Shown here: positions 26,295 through 35,494 of the stretch, piece after piece
Position numbering within the stretch: position 1 is the first letter of the stretch
How the letters are laid out: every line of letters starts with the position of its first letter
Assembly: GCA_023410445.1 (NCBI GenBank)
Contig: JAEYPT010000006.1
Span: 62,001-126,000, forward strand
DNA from: Bacillota bacterium
Lineage (GTDB): Bacteria > Bacillota > Clostridia > Oscillospirales > Acutalibacteraceae
Direction: 5' to 3'
DNA length: 64,000 nucleotides
Translations under genes and position numbers: made by a program
The notes under the pieces: model-generated
Told to the model about the DNA's origin: nothing
Database searches by the model: none
What the model saw: the letters and a program-made list of their open reading frames with translations, nothing else

Positions 26295-27161
26295 CTACGG
26301 GGATGATGCCGAATTTCCGGCGGTAACAGAAGAGCCCTCTCCCTGCTGTTTTTGCTTATTGATCTGCGAATAAACCTCGGAAAGCTCGTCCGACTCGCCG
26401 CCCGCCCTTGCGATATAGATTTCGACGCGCCGGTTCTCCGCCCGGGAGGCCTCCGTTCCGTCGTCCGTTACGATCGGCCGGTATTCGCCAAACCCCTCAC
26501 TGACCATTTTGTTCCCTTTGATAACGTTTTTCTGCTGAACATACAGCAGAACATTGATTGCCCGCTGGTCGGAAAGCTGTCGGTCAAACGCCTGCTTCTG
26601 TAGCGTATCGGTCGGGGAAATTTTGGCCGTATGGCCGTAAAAACGGATTTCTCCGATCTGGTCCGGAATCCCGGCCATGGCGTTGCAGATAAAATCCAGG
26701 ATTTTCGTCGCAGAAGGTTCCAATTCCGCGCTGTCACCCTCAAAACAAATACTGTTCTGGAGGGAAAGAAACGTATAACCCTTTCCACGGTACAGGCCAA
26801 TTTGACTTTCGAGCTTGTTTGTTGCCACATACTGTTTGAAATATGGGTACAGATCGTCGAATTTCTCCACCTTTGTCACCGGGCCGTTATCGGGGAACCC
26901 CGCGCTGGAGGGCTTTGAAACGGCGGGAGGCGCGGATGGAAGGGCCGCCTCTGCGGAAGCGGGACTGCCAGCTACCGCGGAAGCGGGCGGCTCTTTCCCG
27001 TTGATCGTATGAAACGCTTTGACCAGTTTTTCCCACTTGCTTGCATTCATGGTGGAAAGGGCAAACAAAAGTACAAAGAAAGTAAGCATCAGCGTGACCA
27101 TGTCCGCATAAGTATCCAGCCAGCTCGGGACTTCGGATGGATACTCTTTTCGCTTTCTCAC
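26295..27161 (-). CDS. motB: Flagellar motor stator protein MotB
   Basis: The 288 residues have one N-terminal membrane helix (about 22-42) with the proton-accepting Asp20 (TYADMVTLMLTFF), an Ala/Pro-rich periplasmic linker (about 62-100), and an OmpA-like peptidoglycan-binding domain (SEGFGEYRPI, RAENRRVEIYI). The A-D-x-x-T pattern with plain Asp is typical of proton-driven stators; ion specificity cannot be fixed from this alone. Start GTG with GGGGAG upstream. Downstream of motA by 70 bases. Confidence 0.95.
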   Translation of the reverse strand: MRKRKEYPSEVPSWLDTYADMVTLMLTFFVLLFALSTMNASKWEKLVKAFHTINGKEPPASAVAGSPASAEAALPSAPPAVSKPSSAGFPDNGPVTKVEKFDDLYPYFKQYVATNKLESQIGLYRGKGYTFLSLQNSICFEGDSAELEPSATKILDFICNAMAGIPDQIGEIRFYGHTAKISPTDTLQKQAFDRQLSDQRAINVLLYVQQKNVIKGNKMVSEGFGEYRPIVTDDGTEASRAENRRVEIYIARAGGESDELSEVYSQINKQKQQGEGSSVTAGNSASSP

Positions 27162-27231
27162 GACTTTTTTCTCCCCTTTCCCCCTTGTTTATTTTACCTG
27201 CCGGAAGGCAATTATATTTTCTCCGTTGTGA

Positions 27232-28080
27232 TTATTTCTTGGACTTGCCCTTCGAAATATTTGAGGGCGAAGCACTCTCCGCTGAGGATGCGGGCCGTTT
27301 TTCCTTTGTGCGTGACCGTTCGGCAACGAAGCCGTTCAGATGCTCGCGTATCTGGCTCGGGTTGTCGCCCGCCTGAATCGCGATTACGCCTTCGACGGCG
27401 ATCTCTTTGCACAGGATTTCTTCGTTGTGGCACATGTGAAGCCGGTTCCCGACCGGAATCAGCAGTAGGTTTGCCAGCATGGAACCGTAGAAGGTGGTGA
27501 TGAGGGCGACGGCCATTCCGTGCGCCAGTGCGGTGGAACCCTTCGCGGAATCCATATTGAGGTTCGCCAGCATATTAATCAGACCGATCAGGGTGCCGAT
27601 CATGCCGAACGCCGGTGCGAACGCCGCGGATTTCTCATAAAATTGCCAGCCCTGTGCATGACGCTCTTCCAGGTTATCCAGTTCCTCTTCCAGCATCTGC
27701 TTTACCTTATCGGGGCTGACTGCATCAACAACCAGCAGGATGCTCCGCTTCAGAAACGGGTCTCTGAGTGCATTGGCTTTTTCTTCAAGGGACAGGAGGC
27801 CCCGTTTGCGGGCCTCCTGCGCAAACTCTACAATGGTATCGATATACTTTTCAGGATCGTAACGGTTTTTGCTCATAATAATGCGGATTTGAGCGGGAAT
27901 TCGCCGAAAAGCGGAGGGTGGGAAGGCAATCAGGGTGGAGGCGATGGTGCCGCCGAACGTGATTGCCATGCTCTGATAATCAATAAACCCCCGGATGGCG
28001 CCAAGATCTGTGAAGCTGGTGATTCCGTAAAAGGTGAGTACCAGCCCAGCCACCAAACCGATCAGCCCTGTGAAATCCAT
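27232..28080 (-). CDS. motA: Flagellar motor stator protein MotA
   Basis: The 282 residues show four membrane segments (about 5-25, 35-55, 155-175, 185-205) and the conserved cytoplasmic loop and MIGTLIGLINMLANL / VALITTFYGSMLANLL motifs. MotA and MotB form the stator that couples ion flow to rotation. It lies between flbD and motB in the fla/che operon. A charged, Ser/Lys-rich tail of about 25 residues ends the protein. Confidence 0.96.
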   Translation of the reverse strand: MDFTGLIGLVAGLVLTFYGITSFTDLGAIRGFIDYQSMAITFGGTIASTLIAFPPSAFRRIPAQIRIIMSKNRYDPEKYIDTIVEFAQEARKRGLLSLEEKANALRDPFLKRSILLVVDAVSPDKVKQMLEEELDNLEERHAQGWQFYEKSAAFAPAFGMIGTLIGLINMLANLNMDSAKGSTALAHGMAVALITTFYGSMLANLLLIPVGNRLHMCHNEEILCKEIAVEGVIAIQAGDNPSQIREHLNGFVAERSRTKEKRPASSAESASPSNISKGKSKK

Positions 28081-28103
28081 GTTTTCACCCGCCCCCGAAA
28101 TTG

Positions 28104-28313
28104 TTATTTTTGCTGCGCTCCGTCGAAAAGCCCCTGAAAAATCCTGCGGCGGTAGGCGATGATCTTTTCCGAAATCTCCTCGCGCGTCTCCGCAACAAGA
28201 AGATATTTGTCCGTCGTCAGGGTTACTTTGGTCTCCGGAATGTTTTCCACCATTTCAATCAGGTCACAGTTGACTGTGACAACCGTTCCGTTCAGCTGCG
28301 TCAGCTCAATCAT
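28104..28313 (-). CDS. flbD: Small flagellar protein FlbD
   Basis: The 69 residues match the FlbD family (MIELTQLNGTVVTVN, DLIEMVENIPET-like, YLVAET). Its function is unknown, though it is conserved between flgE and motA in many Firmicutes and spirochaetes. The ATG at 28313 has GGGAGAG upstream; the earlier in-frame TTG is inside that ribosome site and unlikely to be used. Confidence 0.93.
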   Translation of the reverse strand: MIELTQLNGTVVTVNCDLIEMVENIPETKVTLTTDKYLLVAETREEISEKIIAYRRRIFQGLFDGAQQK

Positions 28314-28335
28314 AAAATCACACTCTCCCAAACTC

Positions 28336-28363
28336 CCGTCTCCGGGGGCGTCCCCGGAGACGG
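28336..28363 (-). repeat. Perfect 12-bp hairpin between flgE and flbD
   Basis: CCGTCTCCGGGG and its exact complement are separated by four bases. It begins 11 bases after the flgE stop. No T run follows on the minus strand, so it is more likely an mRNA-stabilising or processing element than a full terminator (inference). Confidence 0.7.
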
Positions 28364-28374
28364 TGACGTCACAT

Positions 28375-29283
28375 TCAGCGCTTCATGTTGACGAGAGTTT
28401 CCAGCATCTCGTCGCTGACGGAAATGATCTTGGAATTCGCCTGGAACCCGCGCTCATACACAATCATATTCGAAAGCTCGGTTGCGAGGTCTACGTTGGA
28501 GGCTTCCAGCGCACCCCTTACCAGCGCACCGGTTGCGCCGCTGCCTGGAAAATCACACTTGGCGTCGCCGGAGTTGTCCGTCTTGGCGACGCAGGAATTT
28601 CCCTGCTGACTGAGACCGGCAGGATTTGTGAAATGTGCAAGCTCCAATTTTCCAACGCTTACCACGTTTCCGGCACTATTTTTCGCTGTAATCGTCCCAT
28701 CCGCCGCAAATGAAATCTCAGACAGGGTATTGCTCGCGTTCGTCGTATCATAATGAATGATTCCGGGAGTATTCGAAGCGGTGTACGTCGGAGCGGTAGT
28801 CGGCAGAGCCCCGGAAGTTGCGGCGCTCAGACCGCACACATAGTTACCGGTGGCCGAATCAACCAGATTGCCCGCTTCGTCGAATTTCATCGCACCGACA
28901 CGCGTATACTTGTAGCTGTTTACCGTTGGCTGATCCGTTACGTTCGCTCCAGGAGTTGATTGATCGGCAAGAATGAAATATCCTTCGCCGTCGATATAGC
29001 AGTCCCTCTGATCTCCCGTAGAAGCCTGGTCGCCCTTTCCCGTATTAACACTGACCGCGCCTAGTTGGGCGCCATAGCCCATCTGTACGGGGTCCTTGCC
29101 GCCGTTGGAAGCGCCAGGTGCCGAAGCACCTGAAAGGGTCTGGTACATGACGTCTGTAAAGGCAGCGCTGGAGCTTTTAAAACCGTAGGTGTTTACGTTT
29201 GAAATGTTGTTGCCGGTAACGCCCATCGCTTTCATGTGGGTGTCGACACCCGCTACACCGCAGGACATTGCTGTTATTGCCAT
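28375..29283 (-). CDS. flgE: Flagellar hook protein FlgE (short form)
   Basis: The 302 residues contain the hook/rod N-terminal helix (GVTGNNISNVNTYGFKSS) and the C-terminal helix (NVDLATELSNMIVYERGFQANSKII). Context (after flgD and the TIGR02530 protein, before flbD) identifies the hook subunit. It is shorter than the roughly 400 residues of many hooks, so the outer domains are small. It has five cysteines (in MSCG, RDCY, VCGL, NSCV, KCDF), unusual for an exported axial protein. Good AAGGAGAG before the ATG; hairpins lie both upstream and downstream. Confidence 0.93.
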   Translation of the reverse strand: MAITAMSCGVAGVDTHMKAMGVTGNNISNVNTYGFKSSSAAFTDVMYQTLSGASAPGASNGGKDPVQMGYGAQLGAVSVNTGKGDQASTGDQRDCYIDGEGYFILADQSTPGANVTDQPTVNSYKYTRVGAMKFDEAGNLVDSATGNYVCGLSAATSGALPTTAPTYTASNTPGIIHYDTTNASNTLSEISFAADGTITAKNSAGNVVSVGKLELAHFTNPAGLSQQGNSCVAKTDNSGDAKCDFPGSGATGALVRGALEASNVDLATELSNMIVYERGFQANSKIISVSDEMLETLVNMKR

Positions 29284-29316
29284 AGGTTAAATCTCTCCTT
29301 TTTCAGGGGAGCCGCA

Positions 29317-29342
29317 CGGGCCTCTCAATCGCTCAAGGCCCG
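29317..29342 (-). repeat. Hairpin in the flgE leader
   Basis: CGGGCCT and AGGCCCG pair around a 12-base loop, 34 bases before flgE. An adjacent imperfect inverted repeat (GTAACC...GGTTAC) lies just upstream in the transcript. Together with the hairpin after flgE this brackets the hook gene. Confidence 0.5.
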
Positions 29343-29364
29343 GTAACCTCCTCAAGAGGTCCGG

Positions 29365-29769
29365 TTACAGAATTACGGCTCCGTCAATATTCGTAAAAAT
29401 ATTGTCTTTCATTTCCCCGCCGTTCATTGTCGTGACGACGGTTCCGCTGGGTACGTTGACAATAAAGGCCGTTGATCCATTCAGAATCAGCGCATCCTTT
29501 ACGCCCTTGTCTCTCGCCTTTTCGACTGCCTCTCTCATCTGCGAAAGTAGCTGCGGTGAAACCGAGATCTGCCGCGAATCCATCCGCTGAAGCGCGTGCT
29601 TCGAAAACGTAAGACCATTGCCGGAGGAAACAGTGTCCCGCAGAATCTGCGCGAAACTTGCTCCCGTTTGGCCGGTTTCCGCTGTTTGCTGCTTCGGCTG
29701 CTCCGTTTTCAGAGCCGGGATTGGATCAATCAGTGCGGAATAATTTTTTTGGAACTGAATGTTTTGCAT
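29365..29769 (-). CDS. Flagellar operon protein (TIGR02530 family)
   Basis: The 134 residues include the family block FSKHALQRMDSRQISVS and AFIVNVPSGTVVTTMNGGEMKDNIFTNIDGAVIL at the C-terminus. The family is found between flgD and flgE in Firmicutes; it has no settled function. The N-terminus is polar and probably disordered. ATG with AGGAAGTGA. Confidence 0.88.
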   Translation of the reverse strand: MQNIQFQKNYSALIDPIPALKTEQPKQQTAETGQTGASFAQILRDTVSSGNGLTFSKHALQRMDSRQISVSPQLLSQMREAVEKARDKGVKDALILNGSTAFIVNVPSGTVVTTMNGGEMKDNIFTNIDGAVIL

Positions 29770-29803
29770 GAAATCACTTCCTGTGCCTTCGCTGTTGCCT
29801 CAC

Positions 29804-30292
29804 TCAGGTGGAAGAACCGCCGCCGGTCGCGGGAGGATTGCTGTTCGTATTTGCCGGAGCAGACGGATTGACCACCTGTTCCAACGCGCTTAGGTCGTAG
29901 AGCGTCCCGTCCACCGTAATCTTGGCACCCGCTGAATTGGTAAAATCTGCGTTCTGCACCACGCCTTGCTTTTCCACTTTGTTGCCTGCGTTGTCGTAGG
30001 AAAAAACCTTTACGGTCTTTCCAACCAGAGAGGCTGCGTACTGCGCGTCGGAATATTTGGTCAGTGTGTTCATCGCCTGCAGGGAGGTGAACTGTGCCAG
30101 TTCGGAAATAAACTGTGTGTTGTCCGTCGGGTTCATGATATCCTGATTTTCAAACTGCGCGGCCAGAAGCTGCATAAACGTGGTCATGTCCATTCCGTTC
30201 TTGGACTTTTTTGACGAGGCCGCAGAATCGGAAGAAGAGCCCGCCAGACTGCGGGAAATCGTGCCGTAGCTATCAATGCCGGATAAATCCAT
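29804..30292 (-). CDS. flgD: Hook capping protein FlgD
   Basis: FlgD caps the growing hook. The 162 residues contain the FlgD N-terminal block (TTFMQLLAAQFENQDIMNPTDNTQFISELAQFTSLQ) at about 30-75 and a beta-rich middle (LVGKTVKVFSYDN). It is short compared with enteric FlgD and lacks a clear FlgD-Ig domain, as in many Firmicutes. The tail is Asn/Pro/Gly-rich. Strong AAGGAGG. Follows fliK by 32 bases. Confidence 0.93.
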   Translation of the reverse strand: MDLSGIDSYGTISRSLAGSSSDSAASSKKSKNGMDMTTFMQLLAAQFENQDIMNPTDNTQFISELAQFTSLQAMNTLTKYSDAQYAASLVGKTVKVFSYDNAGNKVEKQGVVQNADFTNSAGAKITVDGTLYDLSALEQVVNPSAPANTNSNPPATGGGSST

Positions 30293-30324
30293 TTTTTCCT
30301 CCTTTCAGACATACGGAAAATCAA

Positions 30325-31713
30325 TCAAACAGCCGAGCTAACCTTTTGCAGCAGATTAAGGAAATCACCCGCCGAAAAAATCACGCCGGGGTTTTCGGAC
30401 TGAGCATCCTGACGGTTTTGCCCGCTCTGTTGCTGCTGTTGCTGCTGCTGTGCGCCGGAGTGACCGCCCTGCTGCTGCCCGTACCATGACGGAGCCTGCT
30501 GGGACTGGACCACTACCTGCTGGTTCGCCGAGGACTGAAGGATACTCCGGATATCGCTGGAATTGGAAAGCAGAAGACTTTGCGTTTTGGGGTTGGATGC
30601 CGCAAGTTCCACCGTCAGAAGGCCGTTTTCGGAAACCAGCTTTACGGTAACCTTACCGAGAGACTGCGGATACAGATCCACCTGAAATTCCTGTCTTCCG
30701 TTTTTCATGTTTTCCGAAATCGCATTTGCCACCTGTTGGAATACCGGCTGTGCCGTATGGGGAGCCGGAGCATCGGAAACCTTGATCACAACAGTTCCCG
30801 TTCCATAGGGAGTTGACCGGGTTTGTGGGATCAGAGCAGCCGCATCATCCGTTTTTTGTTCCGCCTTTGGAGAAAGAATCTGAGGCTTGTCTGTTTTCTC
30901 ACTCGGCGCCGTCTGCCCGTTCTGCATGGGACTGATGGCCTTCGGAGCGGAAACCGGATTTTCCGGCAGTTCTTCCACCGGTGCTTCGCCAAGCTCCGCA
31001 TCTGCCTGTACCGCCGGGCCGGGAACCGTTTTTCCGGTTTTCGGGTCGGAGGGTTCGGTCTTCGCGGTTTTGGAATCGGTCAGCTGGGGATTCGGAAGTT
31101 CGGAAATTACAGACGACACTGCGGCCGCGGGTGTGGAAACCGAATTGGAAACTGAATCGGAAACCGGATCGGTTACCGCATTGGGGACTGGATTGGTTAC
31201 CGTCTGCTGCCCTGCCGCCGTTTGGGGAAGCGGAGCGGACGAAACGGGAGCCGAAGCCGCTTGAGAAGGCATCTTCGCTGTCGGTGCTGTTCCCTTTGTG
31301 CCATCCGAAAGAATCGGGCCGTTTGCGGAAGGCATCGCCGGGTTACCCGCCGGAGCAGATGCGTTTGCAGAAACAGACGAAACAGTGACGTCTGCCGCCG
31401 CGCCCGCCGACTTTGAAACCGTGATTGCCGGAACGGAAAGCGAAAGATTCGGGATGAGTCCCGCCATGGGGAGCGCTGTCTGTACCGGAACCTGTGCTAA
31501 GGAATCCTGAGAATCGCTTTTTTTGCCGGGGCCTTCCGTTTTTCCGCCGGAAGTTCCGTCGGATTTGGAAGCATTCGCCGGGCCCTGCTGTTCCTTCAGC
31601 GTCGACTGCAAAAGCTGACTGAAGCCGCCGGAGCTCTGAGGCTGATCCGAAGCGGAAGCCGGAGTTTCCTGGGAAGCGGGCTGTGGCTGTGCCGCGGCAA
31701 TTTGTGCAACCAT
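30325..31713 (-). CDS. fliK: Hook-length control protein FliK
   Basis: FliK measures the hook and triggers the FlhB switch. The 462 residues are Ser/Pro/Ala/Gln-rich and mostly disordered up to about 330, then carry the conserved C-terminal hook-length domain (EFQVDLYPQSLGKVTVKLVSENGLLTVEL, SLLLSNSSDIRSIL). A Gln-rich segment near residue 425 is encoded by CAG/CAA triplet repeats. Family is poorly conserved in the N-terminal ruler, as here. Strong AAGGAGGTG before the ATG. Confidence 0.9.
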   Translation of the reverse strand: MVAQIAAAQPQPASQETPASASDQPQSSGGFSQLLQSTLKEQQGPANASKSDGTSGGKTEGPGKKSDSQDSLAQVPVQTALPMAGLIPNLSLSVPAITVSKSAGAAADVTVSSVSANASAPAGNPAMPSANGPILSDGTKGTAPTAKMPSQAASAPVSSAPLPQTAAGQQTVTNPVPNAVTDPVSDSVSNSVSTPAAAVSSVISELPNPQLTDSKTAKTEPSDPKTGKTVPGPAVQADAELGEAPVEELPENPVSAPKAISPMQNGQTAPSEKTDKPQILSPKAEQKTDDAAALIPQTRSTPYGTGTVVIKVSDAPAPHTAQPVFQQVANAISENMKNGRQEFQVDLYPQSLGKVTVKLVSENGLLTVELAASNPKTQSLLLSNSSDIRSILQSSANQQVVVQSQQAPSWYGQQQGGHSGAQQQQQQQQSGQNRQDAQSENPGVIFSAGDFLNLLQKVSSAV

Positions 31714-31827
31714 GAATTACACCTCCTTTCATAAATAGCCCTGTTCATCCGGGGTGAATTTTCCCGAACGTTTCAGTTGGCCAAAAGTATCTATCTAAAA
31801 AATGAATTCAGATAGCCATTTAACCGG

Positions 31828-32274
31828 TTATAAACCGGCGGAACAGCGGGCACGGCCCACAAATTCCTCGATCAGCTGCTCCTGTTCCTTCCGGCTCTGG
31901 GCCAGATATTCAGCAAGCTGCTTGTCCCGAAGCTTCTCAAGGCCGGAAATGTCGCTGTTCATCTGAACGATCTCTTCCTGCTTGGCCGAAACGGCAAGTA
32001 GGTATTCCTGCTTTTGCGCTTCCAGCAGATTCGTTTTCCGGTTCAGAGCGGAAAAATAACGATTATATACTTCAAGCTCCTTGGGGGTGAGACCCTCCAT
32101 CAGCCTTATTTTCAATGTTGCGTTTGTGTCGCGGAAATCGCGGGCAATCTGCGCTATTTTATCTTCCAGTTCCCGGCATTCCATCTGAAGCTTGGCCATT
32201 TCATTCTTCAGAACCTCCAGGAGCTGCTTTTTATAACTCAGGACCTTTTCGAGCGAGAATTGAAATTTCTTCAC
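31828..32274 (-). CDS. fliJ: Flagellar export chaperone FliJ
   Basis: The 148 residues form an almost continuous coiled coil beginning MKKFQFSLEKVLSYKKQLLE, the FliJ pattern. FliJ is a soluble component that couples the FliI ATPase to FlhA. It starts with GTG, with AAGGGGA overlapping the end of fliI. Normal place between fliI and fliK. Confidence 0.92.
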   Translation of the reverse strand: MKKFQFSLEKVLSYKKQLLEVLKNEMAKLQMECRELEDKIAQIARDFRDTNATLKIRLMEGLTPKELEVYNRYFSALNRKTNLLEAQKQEYLLAVSAKQEEIVQMNSDISGLEKLRDKQLAEYLAQSRKEQEQLIEEFVGRARCSAGL

Positions 32275-32278
32275 AGGT

Positions 32279-33580
32279 TCAGATCCCCTTCATGACTTTT
32301 TGAGTTTCTTCAAAGGAAAAGTTTTCATTGACTTCCTGACAGAGGAACGAATCGATCGCATCTATTTTTCCGACCGCTTCGTCCAGTTTACGGTTCATGC
32401 CGGGTTTGTAGGCGCCGATGGAAATCAGATCGGCGTTCTGATTATAAATGGAAAGAAGATTTCTGACCCGTGAAGCGCTCTCCCGGTGTTCGGGGGTAAC
32501 GATATCGGTCATCAGACGAGATATGCTCCCGCCGACGTCGATCGCCGGGTAGTGGTTCCGGCTCGCGAGAGCCCGGGAAAGAACGATGTGCCCGTCCAGT
32601 ATACCGCGGACGGTATCGGAAATCGGCTCGTTGGTGTCGTCGCCCTCAACCAGAACCGTATAGATACCGGTGATGGAGCCTGTTTCAAAATTTCCGCTCC
32701 GCTCCAGAAGCTTCGGAAGCTCCGAATAAATGGAGGGGGTGTAGCCACGCGCAATGGGCGGTTCACCGGCGGCAAGGCCGATTTCACGCTCCGCCATGGC
32801 AAAACGGGTCAGGGAGTCCATCATCAGCAGCACGTCTTTTCCCTGGTCCCGGAAATACTCCGCGACGGTGGTCGCGACGGAAGCGCATTTTGCACGGAAC
32901 ATGGCTGGCTGGTCCGAAGTGGCCACCACCAGCACGGAGCGGGCCAGCCCCTCGGGGCCAAGGTCCTTTTCCATGAACTCCTTGACCTCACGGCCACGCT
33001 CTCCCACAAGGGCGATCACGTTGACATCCGACTGGATATTTTTTGCAATCATGCCCATCAGGGTGCTTTTCCCGACACCGCTCCCGGCAAAGATACCCAT
33101 TCTCTGCCCTTTGCCGACCGTGAGCATACCGTCGATTGCCTTGATGCCGAAGCTGAGACATTCGTCGATGCGCGGCCGATTGAGCGGATTCGTATAGGTT
33201 GGCTCAATGTCGTAATACGCAGAAGGGGGAAATTCTCCAAGGCTGTCGATCGGGCCCCCTGTTGCGTCGATCGTTCTGCCGATAAGAAAATCCCCCACCG
33301 GAATTCGGAGTTTATGGTCGGTGCTTTCCACAATGCTGCCCGGCCCGATTCCGCGGATATCGCCGTACGCCATGAGCAGGACGTTTCCGTCACGGAAGCC
33401 GACCGCCTCCGCAGTGACACCGGCGTCGCCCGCCTTCCGGCCGATCACGCAGATGTCACCCACCTTGGCATCCAGACCGGTTGTCTCGATCATCATGCCA
33501 ACAATGTTTTTCACTTTTCCCTTGTAGCAAAGAGGATCGATTCTTGAGACAATATCGCAGGCAGCAGCCAGGTCAAACAT
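32279..33580 (-). CDS. fliI: Flagellar export ATPase FliI
   Basis: The 433 residues show Walker A (GSGVGKSTL), Walker B (VLLMMDSLTRFAMAERE) and the family signature with ARGYTPSIYSELPKLLERSGNF. FliI energises export together with FliH and FliJ and is related to F1-ATPase beta. Operon order fliH-fliI-fliJ is canonical. ATG with GGAAGTGA. Confidence 0.97.
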   Translation of the reverse strand: MFDLAAACDIVSRIDPLCYKGKVKNIVGMMIETTGLDAKVGDICVIGRKAGDAGVTAEAVGFRDGNVLLMAYGDIRGIGPGSIVESTDHKLRIPVGDFLIGRTIDATGGPIDSLGEFPPSAYYDIEPTYTNPLNRPRIDECLSFGIKAIDGMLTVGKGQRMGIFAGSGVGKSTLMGMIAKNIQSDVNVIALVGERGREVKEFMEKDLGPEGLARSVLVVATSDQPAMFRAKCASVATTVAEYFRDQGKDVLLMMDSLTRFAMAEREIGLAAGEPPIARGYTPSIYSELPKLLERSGNFETGSITGIYTVLVEGDDTNEPISDTVRGILDGHIVLSRALASRNHYPAIDVGGSISRLMTDIVTPEHRESASRVRNLLSIYNQNADLISIGAYKPGMNRKLDEAVGKIDAIDSFLCQEVNENFSFEETQKVMKGI

Positions 33581-33609
33581 GGTATCACTTCCCGTCTTCG
33601 GCAGATTTT

Positions 33610-34500
33610 CTATCCGTTTCCTGTCGTTACTGCGGTGTTGATCGCGTTCCGAATTTTCCGGAGCTGCGTATCAATCCCCGCGTCGATCACCTGATCGGGC
33701 ATTTCAATGATGCAGCCGCCTTCACCCATGCCCTGCGCTGCAACCACTTTAATATTTTCAGAGACGCTCTTGAGCTTCTCGACAATGTCGTTGTCGGCCT
33801 TCGTAAGGATGTTCGCTGTCTGGTCGGAAACATAAATGCGCAGCCACGCCTGATTCCGGTAGGCATCCATGGCAGAGAGAATTATTGTAGACATTGCCTT
33901 GTCGTCGATTTCCAGTTCCTTTTTCAGAACCGCCCTTGCGATCGCAATGGCCAGGTCCTGAAGGTTGTCCCGAAAACGCTGTAGGACATTTTCCTTTTCC
34001 TTTTCCACCGCCTGGATCATTTCGGCCAGCTCTTCGATATTTCTCCGGTTCTCATCCGCCGCGCTGCGCAGGCCCTCTTCGGTTCCGGTCCGCAGGCCGG
34101 TTTCATAACCTCGTTTCTGGCCTTCCTTGGAGCCTGCCGCGAAACCGGCGGAATACCCCTGCTTTTTTGCTTCTTCCGTTTCGCGGAGCATTCGCTCACT
34201 CAGTTCCTGAACCTGACGCGTACTGTAATCCTGCGCATTGTTTACAATCTGCTTGGCCTTCTGAAAAGCCTTGTCAAGGATATCCTTACTTTTGGCCTCC
34301 GGAGGAAGCGCGGCGGAACTTGAATGCGGAGACGTTTGCTGCGACGCGGATTCCTCCGACGATGCCTCCCCCGCTTCATCCGCCGGCTGATCCTCTTCCT
34401 CTTCGTCCTCCGGGCTGTCGAAGTTTTCCACTTCAGCCGGGTAGGCCGGAAGAATGGCGCCGTATTGGAATGATTTGATTACCCTACTCAATAATCTCAT
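33610..34500 (-). CDS. fliH: FliI regulator FliH
   Basis: The 296 residues begin with a basic segment, then an acidic low-complexity stretch (about 28-70), a long coiled coil (about 85-180, with G-x-x-x-G repeats AGFAAGSKEGQKRGYETGLRTG typical of FliH) and a C-terminal domain (about 180-296). FliH binds FliI and controls its ATPase. Start ATG lies inside the end of fliG (17-base overlap), suggesting coupling. Confidence 0.93.
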   Translation of the reverse strand: MRLLSRVIKSFQYGAILPAYPAEVENFDSPEDEEEEDQPADEAGEASSEESASQQTSPHSSSAALPPEAKSKDILDKAFQKAKQIVNNAQDYSTRQVQELSERMLRETEEAKKQGYSAGFAAGSKEGQKRGYETGLRTGTEEGLRSAADENRRNIEELAEMIQAVEKEKENVLQRFRDNLQDLAIAIARAVLKKELEIDDKAMSTIILSAMDAYRNQAWLRIYVSDQTANILTKADNDIVEKLKSVSENIKVVAAQGMGEGGCIIEMPDQVIDAGIDTQLRKIRNAINTAVTTGNG

Positions 34501-35494
34501 CCTTTCCGCCCTTTGCTATGACCAGCTCACCCTCGCTTTCCAGGTTCCGGATCACGCCGACAATGCGCTGCTGAGCTTCTTCAACATCCCTCAGGCGAAC
34601 ATTGTGCGTATATTCGAGATCGGACCGGACGGTGTCTGCAGAACGGGAAGACATGTTCTTGAAAATAACTTCGGCGACTTCCTTGTTTGCACCTTTGAGG
34701 GCAAAAACAAGGTCCTTGGAATCGATCTCGCGCATGAAGCGCTGAATCGACATGTCGTCCAGGGTGAGGATGTCCTCGAACACGAACATCTTCTGGCGGA
34801 TTTCTTCCGAAAGTTCGGAATTCCGGCGGTTCAGTTCGTCGAAAATCACCTTTTCGTTGGCGCGGTCCATATTGTTCATGACATCCGCAACATAGTCAAT
34901 GCCGCCGAACTGCGTAAAGTCGACGTTCATCACGTTTGCGAACTTATTGGAAAGATTGTTTTCTACGATTTTGATTACATCCGGCGAGGTTCGGTCCATC
35001 ATTGCAATGCGCTGCACCACGTCGACCTGTTTTTCAGGCGGCAGGTCGGAAATAACCGTAGCCGCCTGCTCCGACCGGGCATAGGAAAGAATCAGCGCGA
35101 TTGTCTGCGGATGCTCGTTCTGGATAGTCGCAAGCAGATTTTTGTAATCCGCCTTACGCAGAAAATCGAAAGCCTTTGTCTGGAGAGACTTCGTTACCCG
35201 TTCCAGCAACGAGGAAGCCGCTTGCTGACCGTAGGCCTTTTCCAGCACGTTGCGCGCATACTCCACGCCGCCGTCGGTAATAACCTTCTGCGTCAGGCAT
35301 ATCTGATAGAAATCGTTGAGAATATTGGCCAGTTCTTCGGAAGACAGGTGAGTGGTTCGCGCAATTTCCAGCGTGAGCTGCTCCACTTCTTCTTCCTTCA
35401 GATATTTGTAGATTTGGGAGGCTGCGTCCGTACCCAGAGCAATGATGACGGCAGCGGCCCGCTGTGCGCCTGAAACATTAGCCACGGTTATCAT
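34484..35494 (-). CDS. fliG: Flagellar motor switch protein FliG
   Basis: The 336 residues show the three FliG domains: N-terminal MS-ring-binding part (GAQRAAAVIIALG), middle EHPQ motif (NEHPQTIALILSY), and C-terminal torque helix with charged residues (KDLVFALKGANKEVAEVIFKNMSSRSADTVRSDLE). It overlaps fliF by 17 bases and fliH by 17 bases. Confidence 0.97.
   Translation of the reverse strand: MITVANVSGAQRAAAVIIALGTDAASQIYKYLKEEEVEQLTLEIARTTHLSSEELANILNDFYQICLTQKVITDGGVEYARNVLEKAYGQQAASSLLERVTKSLQTKAFDFLRKADYKNLLATIQNEHPQTIALILSYARSEQAATVISDLPPEKQVDVVQRIAMMDRTSPDVIKIVENNLSNKFANVMNVDFTQFGGIDYVADVMNNMDRANEKVIFDELNRRNSELSEEIRQKMFVFEDILTLDDMSIQRFMREIDSKDLVFALKGANKEVAEVIFKNMSSRSADTVRSDLEYTHNVRLRDVEEAQQRIVGVIRNLESEGELVIAKGGKDEIIE

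Noticed and set aside
30425..30465. CTG/TTG triplet repeats in fliK as a phase-variation switch
   Set aside because: The repeat unit is three bases and encodes a Gln tract, so length changes would not alter the frame.
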